From JAGSPQ01 sp038206395 (lineage in GTDB: Bacteria; Myxococcota; Myxococcia; Myxococcales; Myxococcaceae): a stretch of 64,000 bases of DNA. The notes beneath the pieces were generated by a model, which did no database searches, was not told where the DNA came from, and was given only the letters and a program-made list of their open reading frames with translations. How positions within the stretch are numbered: the stretch's first letter is position 1; each line of letters opens with the position of its first letter. The stretch is taken from contig JBBRAX010000026.1 in assembly GCA_038206395.1 (NCBI GenBank), forward strand, positions 31,381 to 95,380. The letters are read 5' to 3'. A program made the translations under genes and the position numbers. Below are positions 8,242 through 14,516 of the stretch, one piece after another.

Positions 8242-9230
8242 AGGAATTCTCCGGCCGGAAAGAGGAGCACGTCGGACAGCTGCTCGGCCTGCAGCAGCAG
8301 CATTAACACCCGATCGAGGCCGACGGCGATTCCGCCGCTGGGCGGCATTCTTCCCACGGCAGCGAGGAACCTCTCATCGAGGGGAAACGCGGGGCGCTGC
8401 TGCGAACGACGCAGCGCCTGTTCGTCGACCAGCCGCGCGCGCTGCTCCTTCGCGTCGATGAGCTCACTGAACCCGTTGCCCAGCTCGACGCCGTGCGCGT
8501 ACAGCTCGACGCGCTCTGCCACCTTCGAATCGTCAGGCTTCAGCCGCGCGAGCGACGCCATCGCTGCGGGGTACTCGAGCAGGAACGTCGGCCGCGTCGC
8601 GCCCAGGCCTGGCTCGACGCGCTGCAGGAACAAGTGGAAGAAGACGTCGTCCCAGCTGTCGGCGCCTCCGACGCGCACCCCCGCTTTCTCGGCCGCGGCG
8701 CGAAGCCCGGCTGCGGTCGGGTGCGCCTGCCAGTCGACGCCGGTCGCACGCAGCAGCGCGTCGCGCACGCTCACCCTTTCCCACGGCGTCTGGCCGAACA
8801 GGGCGGCGCCACCGGTGACCCGCTTCTCGGCCAACGCCAGCGCGCCTTCGAGGTCGGCCATGATCGCGTGGTAATCGGCGTTCGGCCGGTAGAACTCGAG
8901 CAGCGTGAACTCGGGGTTGTGGTGGCCCGAGACCTCTCCGTTGCGGAACACCTTGCACAGCTGAAAAAGCGCAGGGCAGTGCGGGTCTGCGAGCAGCCGC
9001 TTCATCGCGTACTCGGGGCTCGTGTGCAGGTACAGGGGCTGCCGCGCGCCGACGCCTGTCTGGGGGATGAACTCGAGCTCGAACGGGTCGATGTGCGGCT
9101 CGAGGCCCGGGGTCGGCACCAGCAGCGGAGTCTCGACCTCGAGGTAGCCCTGGCTGGCGAAGTACTCGCGAAGGGCGGCGTTGAGCTTTTCTCGCGCGCG
9201 GGCGGCCGCCCACTGCTTCTCGGTTGGCAT
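8238..9230 (-). CDS. epmA: EF-P beta-lysyltransferase (EpmA, LysRS paralogue)
   Basis: The product has 330 residues from the ATG at 9230, close to the usual 325; the open frame continues further but lacks homologous-looking sequence. It is a class II lysyl-tRNA-synthetase catalytic core without the N-terminal anticodon-binding OB domain: motif 2 region FRNGEVSGHHNPEF, and motif 3 with GIAVGLDR near the C-terminus. EpmA attaches beta-lysine to elongation factor P. The partner aminomutase epmB and efp itself are not in this window. The -10-like TAACGT on the minus strand ends 11 bases before the start. It is divergent from the lipoprotein at 9263, with 32 bases between start codons. Confidence 0.92.
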   Translation of the reverse strand: MPTEKQWAAARAREKLNAALREYFASQGYLEVETPLLVPTPGLEPHIDPFELEFIPQTGVGARQPLYLHTSPEYAMKRLLADPHCPALFQLCKVFRNGEVSGHHNPEFTLLEFYRPNADYHAIMADLEGALALAEKRVTGGAALFGQTPWERVSVRDALLRATGVDWQAHPTAAGLRAAAEKAGVRVGGADSWDDVFFHLFLQRVEPGLGATRPTFLLEYPAAMASLARLKPDDSKVAERVELYAHGVELGNGFSELIDAKEQRARLVDEQALRRSQQRPAFPLDERFLAAVGRMPPSGGIAVGLDRVLMLLLQAEQLSDVLLFPAGEFL

Positions 9231-9251
9231 CGGGGCGGGTGACGTTACATT
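9224..9251. promoter_or_regulatory. overlapping divergent promoters, epmA / lipoprotein
   Basis: On the plus strand TTGGCA (9224-9229), a 16-base spacer and TACATT (9246-9251) resemble a full sigma-70 promoter ending 11 bases before the ATG at 9263; its -35 lies inside the first codons of epmA. On the minus strand TAACGT (9247-9242) ends 11 bases before the epmA ATG. The two -10 elements overlap by two base pairs. Confidence 0.5.
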
Positions 9252-9262
9252 CGCGCCTCGTG

Positions 9263-10747
9263 ATGCGCGCAAGGATCCTGACACTGGGCTGGTTGATCCT
9301 CACCGGGTGCCCGAAGGTGGTGCCGCCCGCCGAGCTGCCGCCGGTTCCGTTGAACGCGCAGCAGCAGCTGGCGAAGGAAGTCGACGCGATCGCCGTCGAG
9401 GCGCTGGCGCTGACGAGGGAACAAGACGAGCTGCTGTGGGCGCACTGGACGCAGGGCGCCGCGCTCGAGCTCGACAAGCCGGCCCTGGCCCACGCGGTGC
9501 TCTACGCGCCGGCCACGCTCGATCGCGTGCGGCTCGCGAAGAAGGAAGGCATCGGCAACGCGGTCGGTGTGAAGCGGCTGGAAAAGTGGCTGGTCGGTGA
9601 AAGGCTGGCGCGCGCGACGATGGAAGCCAACGCGACGCTGGCCGGGCAGGAAGCCACCGCGACCTTCGACCTCGATGGAAAGCCAACGGCATGGAAGGAC
9701 CTGTCGCGGCTGCTGGCGAACGAGAAGAGCGCGGTGAAGCGGCGGGCGCTGTGGGCTGCGTCGCGGGAAGCGGTGCCGGCGCTGGCCGAGGGAATCAAGA
9801 AGCGCGACGACGCGGTGGTGGCGGCGCTGGCAGCGCTGGGGATGACGCCCGAAGAGTACGCGGGCGTGACCCTGGAATCGGTGCAGGCACTGGCGCAGAA
9901 GACGCTCGATTCGACCGATGCCGAATGGAAGGCAGGGCTTAAGGTGCTGGCGAAGGCCGAGCTCGGGCTGCCGCTGGAAAAGGTGACGCGGGCCGATTTG
10001 CCGAAGCTGCTGCGGCCGTCGGTGGCGGCAGACGCGGCTTTCGCAAAGGCGGAACAGGCGGCGAAGGCGGCGGCGCTGCTGGGCACGCTGAACCTGTACG
10101 GGCAGCCGGGGCTGACGCTGGATCTGGCGGAGTCGGCGAAGAAGAACCCGCTGCCGCTGACTGTCGCTCCGAATGGCGCGGCCGATGTGCGGGTGAGCGT
10201 GCGGCCTGCGGGTGGCGTGCGAGACCTGTCGATGGCGCTGGGCGAGGTCGGCCGGGGCCTGGCGATGCACGGGTCGCGGGAGCCGGCAGAGAAGCTGCCT
10301 CGCCTCGCCGACCCTCTCGTCGCTGACACCACCGCCCTGCTCTTCGCGCAGCTGCCGTCGAACGCGGCGTGGCTGAAGCAGCAGGGCGTGGCGGACGAGG
10401 CGGCGAAGCCATCGCTGGCGTCGTCGACCGCGCTGCAGCTGTTCGCGCTGCGCAAGACCGCGGCCGGCCTGCTGACGATGATCGAATCGCGTGGGCAGAC
10501 GCCAGAGTTCGCGGCGGAAAGCTACCGCGCGTGGTCGGCGCGCGCGCTGTCGATTCAAGTGCCACTCGAAGACGCGCCCCGCTTCCAGCTGGAACGTGAC
10601 CCGCTGTACCGCGGTGTCGAGCTGCTGCAGTCGGCCGAAGCAGTCGCGGCGCTGAGATCTACGCTGGCGCCCGAGTGGTGGAGCGCTCCGGAGACGACGG
10701 CGAAGCTGCGCGAGGCGTGGGCGGGTCAGCTGTCCAGCGCGCCCTGA
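9263..10747 (+). CDS. lipoprotein resembling an inactivated M3-type metallopeptidase
   Basis: The product has 494 residues from the ATG at 9263, where a lipoprotein signal starts (lipobox LTGC, Cys 16). Most of the sequence is alpha-helical. Residues about 158-200 (KRRALWAAS, then GMTPEEYAGV) and 316-370 follow the pattern of M3 oligopeptidases. Where M3 enzymes have the zinc motif HEFGHAL, this protein reads GEVGRGL at about 327-333, and where they have the third ligand in VELPS it reads AQLPS. All expected zinc ligands are therefore replaced. I infer an envelope-anchored pseudo-enzyme, perhaps a peptide-binding or scaffold protein. The M3 relation is by eye only. Confidence 0.75.
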   Translation: MRARILTLGWLILTGCPKVVPPAELPPVPLNAQQQLAKEVDAIAVEALALTREQDELLWAHWTQGAALELDKPALAHAVLYAPATLDRVRLAKKEGIGNAVGVKRLEKWLVGERLARATMEANATLAGQEATATFDLDGKPTAWKDLSRLLANEKSAVKRRALWAASREAVPALAEGIKKRDDAVVAALAALGMTPEEYAGVTLESVQALAQKTLDSTDAEWKAGLKVLAKAELGLPLEKVTRADLPKLLRPSVAADAAFAKAEQAAKAAALLGTLNLYGQPGLTLDLAESAKKNPLPLTVAPNGAADVRVSVRPAGGVRDLSMALGEVGRGLAMHGSREPAEKLPRLADPLVADTTALLFAQLPSNAAWLKQQGVADEAAKPSLASSTALQLFALRKTAAGLLTMIESRGQTPEFAAESYRAWSARALSIQVPLEDAPRFQLERDPLYRGVELLQSAEAVAALRSTLAPEWWSAPETTAKLREAWAGQLSSAP

Positions 10748-10983
10748 TCGATCGACCCCTTCAGCTTCTCGATGTCGGCCCGCGCGACGCATTCTTCGCT
10801 GGCGCGGGGAGTCGTCACCCTTCCGTTCTTCACCAGGGGCATCACGCCGCCGCACTCCGCGGTGCCGAGCAGCTTCTTCACCACGAGGCTGTTGGCGCCG
10901 TCGTTGACGACGAGCCGGGGCGTGTTGGCGCAGGCGGCCATCGCAGCCAGCGCGGCGGCTCAAGAACGAAGGGCCAGACTCAT
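10726..10983 (-). pseudogene. small lipoprotein gene with in-frame TGA in the signal peptide
   Basis: From 10941 downward the frame encodes 71 residues with strongly coding-like GC-rich third positions. It starts MAAC and ends with CGGVMP...C...DIEKLKGSIDQGAL, like the tail of cytochrome-c-like proteins of this phylum. Seven codons upstream (ALAAMAAC) look like the hydrophobic core and lipobox of a lipoprotein. In the same frame, an ATG at 10983 with an Arg-containing n-region (MSLALRS) is separated from that core only by a TGA at 10962-10960. Read through, it would be a complete signal peptide. Either the gene is a recent nonsense mutant, or it starts elsewhere. It overlaps the 3' end of the convergent gene by 22 bases. 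Confidence 0.55.
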
Positions 10984-10997
10984 TTCTGAGCTGGCCC
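10971..10997 (-). terminator. hairpin with GAAA loop and T-rich tail
   Basis: On the minus strand GGGCCAG pairs with CTGGCCC and, inside it, CTCA with TGAG around a GAAA tetraloop; one base bulges. It is followed by TTCGTTCTT. It lies 29 bases after the SPFH gene stop and looks like its intrinsic terminator. It also contains the candidate ATG (10983) of the small lipoprotein. Confidence 0.5.
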
Positions 10998-11025
10998 CTC
11001 GAATCGTTAATATTTCGAAGAACGC

Positions 11026-12081
11026 TTAGAGCAGCTTCATCAGCTCGGCCTTCTTCGCGTTGAACTCGTCGTCGTTGAGCAGCCCGGCCGCCTTGAGCTC
11101 GTTGAGCTGCTTGAGGCGATCCATCACCGACGGGCCAGCGGCAGGCGCCGCAGGGGCCGCGAGCGGAGGCGCCGCGTGTCCACCACCACTGCCCTGGTTC
11201 GGCTGCTGGTTCATGAAGTTCTGGGCCATGCCGAAGCCCATGCCCATGCCCATGCCCCCGAGCGCGTTGCCCGAGCCTTCGCCGCCCTTCGCCATCCCTT
11301 CCGCGGCGCCGAGCATCGCCTGGCCCTGCGCGTACTGGTTGAAGCCACCGGCGAGGCGCGAGTAGGCGACGTCCTTCGACAGCTTCTTCAGCGTCGCCTC
11401 GTCCTCGGGCTTGATGCTGATGGTGAAGTTACCGAAGCGGACGACGGTGACGCCGTACGGCTCGACGTGCTGCTTCGTGCCGGCGATGACTTCCTGCTCG
11501 ATCTCTTCCGTGTACGCGCCCGACGTGACGTCGAGCAGCGGCCACTTCTTCTTCACGATCAGCTCGGCGATGCGATCGCGGGTGACCTTCAACACCTGGT
11601 TCTTGAACCAGCCCAGGAAGTCGTCGTTGTTGACCTTCCGCATCCCGACCAGGCCGACGATCAGCTTCTCGGGGTCGTTCACCTTCAGCGAGTAGTCGCC
11701 GTAGACCATCGTGCCGATGCCGAGGCCCGTCTCGGGGTCGCGCGTGTCGCCGATGGGGCCGCCGAACTTGAGGCCCGAGAACTCGCGCAGGGTGACGAAG
11801 TAGACCTCGGCGATGAAGAGGCTTCCTCCGGTGACCTTCTCGAGGAGCTTCGAGATGAACGGGATGTTGTTGGAGTCGAGCGTGTGCCGGCCTGCGCCGA
11901 GCTTGCCCGCCACCACGCCGTCTTTGACGAACAGCGCCATCTCGTCCGAGGCAACAGTCAGCTGGGTCATCAGCCGAATGTTGTTCTCAGGGTACTTGTA
12001 GATGATGTGGTCTTTGGCCTCGTCCGCGCGGGCGATGAAGTTGCGCTGCGCTTCGGCCTTGATCCCGCCTAAGAATCCCAT
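11026..12081 (-). CDS. SPFH-domain protein with C-terminal SHOCT (YdjI-like)
   Basis: The product has 351 residues from the ATG at 12081, set by a strong Shine-Dalgarno (GGAGGA) 4 bases upstream. It opens MGFLGGIK and continues as an SPFH/band-7 domain of the type called virion core protein-like (COG4260, YdjI), about residues 20-240. A Gly/Met/Gln-rich linker (about 255-310) follows. The last 30 residues (RLKQLNELKAAGLL...EF...KKAELL) are a SHOCT motif, a short oligomerisation and targeting helix pair. No signal peptide is seen. Such proteins are thought to organise membrane microdomains or respond to envelope stress. It is divergent from the methyltransferase. Confidence 0.88.
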   Translation of the reverse strand: MGFLGGIKAEAQRNFIARADEAKDHIIYKYPENNIRLMTQLTVASDEMALFVKDGVVAGKLGAGRHTLDSNNIPFISKLLEKVTGGSLFIAEVYFVTLREFSGLKFGGPIGDTRDPETGLGIGTMVYGDYSLKVNDPEKLIVGLVGMRKVNNDDFLGWFKNQVLKVTRDRIAELIVKKKWPLLDVTSGAYTEEIEQEVIAGTKQHVEPYGVTVVRFGNFTISIKPEDEATLKKLSKDVAYSRLAGGFNQYAQGQAMLGAAEGMAKGGEGSGNALGGMGMGMGFGMAQNFMNQQPNQGSGGGHAAPPLAAPAAPAAGPSVMDRLKQLNELKAAGLLNDDEFNAKKAELMKLL

Positions 12082-12108
12082 CGTTCCTCCAGAGGGTATG
12101 TAACGCGG

Positions 12109-12123
12109 GTGGGAAGTTCCCAC
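12109..12123. promoter_or_regulatory. 15-bp palindrome between divergent genes
   Basis: GTGGGAA-G-TTCCCAC is a perfect palindrome around a central G, 27 bases upstream of the SPFH start codon and 58 bases upstream of the methyltransferase start codon. The symmetry suggests a dimeric repressor operator; no T-tract follows, which argues against a terminator. Confidence 0.4.
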
Positions 12124-12181
12124 TTCTCACCCACGAACGCCAACGTCATCTGGCCAGACGGACGGCAGGGAAATCGATTGC

Positions 12182-12811
12182 ATGGACAACCCGCTCCACA
12201 AACACGGTCGCTTCTTCGACGTCTGGGCGCGGTTCTACCGGCTCACCTTCTTTGGGCTCGAGCTGCGGCGAATTCAGCGGCAGGCGCTGGCGAGGTTACG
12301 TGTTCTCCCTGGGGAAAAGGTGCTGGATCTGGGCTGTGGCCCAGGCGACGGAGCGGTGCGCCTGCTCGAGAAAAACGCCGTCGCCATCGGGCTCGACTAC
12401 TCGCAGGGCATGCTCGACACCGCGAAGAAAGAGCCGAAGTTGCGGGGCCGGTTGACGCGCGGCGACGCGGGCCGGCTGCCGTTTCGCGACGCATCCTTCG
12501 ATAAAATCGTATGCACCAATTCGTTTCATCACTACCCGGACCACGTGGCGTCGCTGAAAGAGATGCGGCGGGTGCTGCGGCCGGGCGGGCTGTTGGTGCT
12601 GGTCGACCCGCGGCAGGACAACGTATTCGGCCGGCTGGCGATCGAAGGGTTCGAGCAGCGCGTGTTCGGCTTGAAAGAAGTGCGGATCTTCACGCTCGAG
12701 AAGTGGCAGTCGCTGCTGAAGGACGCCGGCTTTGCTCACGCAAAGATTGAGGCCGGCCCGCTGTGGCAGCCCGTCGCGTGGGCCGAGGCCTTCATCGAAG
12801 CGACGGCTTAG
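12182..12811 (+). CDS. class I SAM-dependent methyltransferase (UbiE-like)
   Basis: The product has 209 residues. Motif I is LDLGCGPG (about residues 48-55), followed by the acidic GLDYS of motif II, the GD-x-GRLPF motif and the RVLRPGG post-motif typical of methyltransferase family 11 (UbiE/COQ5-like). It should use S-adenosylmethionine to methylate a small molecule, possibly a lipid or quinone; the substrate is not determinable. AGGGA lies about 10 bases before the ATG. It is divergent from the SPFH gene and its stop overlaps the convergent ABC permease stop by 4 bases. Confidence 0.88.
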   Translation: MDNPLHKHGRFFDVWARFYRLTFFGLELRRIQRQALARLRVLPGEKVLDLGCGPGDGAVRLLEKNAVAIGLDYSQGMLDTAKKEPKLRGRLTRGDAGRLPFRDASFDKIVCTNSFHHYPDHVASLKEMRRVLRPGGLLVLVDPRQDNVFGRLAIEGFEQRVFGLKEVRIFTLEKWQSLLKDAGFAHAKIEAGPLWQPVAWAEAFIEATA

Positions 12812-13599
12812 CGGCCCATCATCCGTTCACGGTCGAAGAGGCGGCGCGCGGCGACGATGAGCCCGAAGTCGAGCAACAGCACGAAGGCGCCCAGCAGCGC
12901 GTAGTAGGCGACCCCGGCTTTCAGCCAGCCAGCGAACTGCCCTCCCGCGAGGCCAATCAACGGAAGGACGAAGAGCCCCGACAGCTGCTGCGCGAGGCGC
13001 GAGTCGTTGACGCGGGCCGAGATGACGACCGAGACGCCATTGCCGAAGAAGGCGAACAGGGGGGCGACGACGAAGACGCCGAACATCCACATCGCGTTCG
13101 GCAGCAGCGGGCCCTTCACCGTGTTCCACGCCACGAGGTCGACCACGACGCTCATGCCGGCAAAAGCGAGCACGCAGATGATGAACGACGGCACCAGCGA
13201 GGCGAGGCTCTTGCCGATCAGCAGCTCGAGCGGGGTGACGGGCGACGCCAGCAGCGGCTCGAGCGTCCGCTTTTCCTTCTCGCCTGCCACCGCGTGCGAC
13301 GAGATCAGAATCGGCACAAAGACCGGCATGATCAAATAGACCGCGAACCAGTCGATCAGCACCTTGTCGATGAGGAAGCGCGCGGCGTCTTCGGGGTTCA
13401 CGCGAACATCGAAGTACTGCGCCATCGTGGTGAGGTTCGGGTCGTCAGGCTTGTAGATGTACGCGAACACCACCAGCGCCGGAGCGACCACCAGCAACGC
13501 CGGCAGCGCCAGCATCGACCACAGCAGCGCCTTGTTCTTCCGCAGGTCGAGGAAGTCCTTCTGGAACACTGCCTTCGCGCGCGGCCACGAGAAGCTCAT
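12808..13599 (-). CDS. ABC-2 type exporter permease
   Basis: The product has 263 residues from the ATG at 13599, which overlaps the stop of the ATPase gene (ATGA). It has about six membrane segments: one near residues 22-45, then a large external loop, then five in the second half. A conserved cytoplasmic EKEKRTLEPLLASP segment after the second helix is typical of NatB/YhaP-like ABC-2 permeases. With the ATPase it should form an efflux pump. It is the last gene of a three-gene run starting with the GT39-type glycosyltransferase, so the substrate may be a glycosylated envelope compound; that is inference. Confidence 0.88.
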   Translation of the reverse strand: MSFSWPRAKAVFQKDFLDLRKNKALLWSMLALPALLVVAPALVVFAYIYKPDDPNLTTMAQYFDVRVNPEDAARFLIDKVLIDWFAVYLIMPVFVPILISSHAVAGEKEKRTLEPLLASPVTPLELLIGKSLASLVPSFIICVLAFAGMSVVVDLVAWNTVKGPLLPNAMWMFGVFVVAPLFAFFGNGVSVVISARVNDSRLAQQLSGLFVLPLIGLAGGQFAGWLKAGVAYYALLGAFVLLLDFGLIVAARRLFDRERMMGR

Positions 13600-14516
13600 C
13601 CGTCCCCCTCGCGAACCAGCTCGAGGTACGCCTCTTCCAGGGGGCGGGCGGCGGTCGTCACCTGGAACACGCGCGCGCCGGCCCTCACGAGGCACTCGAC
13701 GACCGCGGGCGCCTGGTCGTCAGCGGTGAGCATTACCTTGAGCACGCTGCCTTCGTGCATCGCGCTGGGCTGAAAGGGCAGCGCGGCGAGCGCGGCGGTG
13801 AAGCGGCCAGCGTCTGCGTCGACGCGGATGTCGAGCGCGGTGCCCTGCTTGCGAAGGTCTTTGAGGCTGGCGACGGTGCGCAGGCGGTTCTTGATCACCG
13901 CGACGCGCGTGCAGAGCCGTTCGACCTCGCCCAGGTTGTGGCTGCAGAGCACCAGGGTGCGGCCTTCGGTCGCGAGCTCGGCGACCGCGTCGCGAACGGT
14001 GCGGGCAGACTCGGGGTCGAGGCCCGACGTCGGCTCGTCGAGGAACAGCACCTGCGGCTCGTGCACCAGCGTGCGGACGATGGCGAGCTTCTGCCGCATG
14101 CCCTTGCTGTACGTGCCCACCGCTTCATCTTCGCGGCCGTCGAGGCCGAAGCGCTTGAGGTACCGCAGGCACCGGGCCCACGCCGTCTTCTCGTCGAGCT
14201 CGTTCAGCCGGATGAAGAACTGCAGGTTCTCGCGCGCCGACAGCCGGTCGTAGAGCCCGGGCTGTTCAGTGAGCAGGCCGACCTTGCGGCGAAGCGCGCT
14301 GCCTTCATCGATGAGGGGAATCTTTTCGCCGCACACGACCGCCTCACCGCCGGTCGGGGTGATGAGCCCGGTGAGCATGCGAACGGTGGTCGTCTTGCCC
14401 GCGCCGTTGGGCCCGAGCAGCCCGAACACTTCGCCGGGAGCGACGTCGAAGGTCAGCCCCTCGACCGCCGTTCGGTTGCCGAACCGGCGGAAGAGGCCAC
14501 GGACCTGAAGGCTCAA
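13596..14516 (-). CDS. ABC exporter ATP-binding protein (NatA-like)
   Basis: The product has 306 residues from the TTG at 14516, which overlaps the upstream stop as TTGA. No ATG exists at the start of the conserved domain, and the frame further upstream is only the shadow of the glycosyltransferase. Walker A GPNGAGKTT (about residue 38), signature YSKGMRQ (in place of the usual LSGGQ), Walker B LFLDEPTSGLDP and the switch His in CSHN are all present. A C-terminal region of about 80 residues after the nucleotide-binding domain is usual for NatA-type subunits. It pairs with the permease at 12808. Confidence 0.92.
   Translation of the reverse strand: MSLQVRGLFRRFGNRTAVEGLTFDVAPGEVFGLLGPNGAGKTTTVRMLTGLITPTGGEAVVCGEKIPLIDEGSALRRKVGLLTEQPGLYDRLSARENLQFFIRLNELDEKTAWARCLRYLKRFGLDGREDEAVGTYSKGMRQKLAIVRTLVHEPQVLFLDEPTSGLDPESARTVRDAVAELATEGRTLVLCSHNLGEVERLCTRVAVIKNRLRTVASLKDLRKQGTALDIRVDADAGRFTAALAALPFQPSAMHEGSVLKVMLTADDQAPAVVECLVRAGARVFQVTTAARPLEEAYLELVREGDG

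Noticed and set aside
10960..10962. TGA read as selenocysteine
   Set aside because: It falls in a signal peptide, not at a catalytic Cys, and the hairpin lies before the TGA, not after it as bacterial SECIS elements do.
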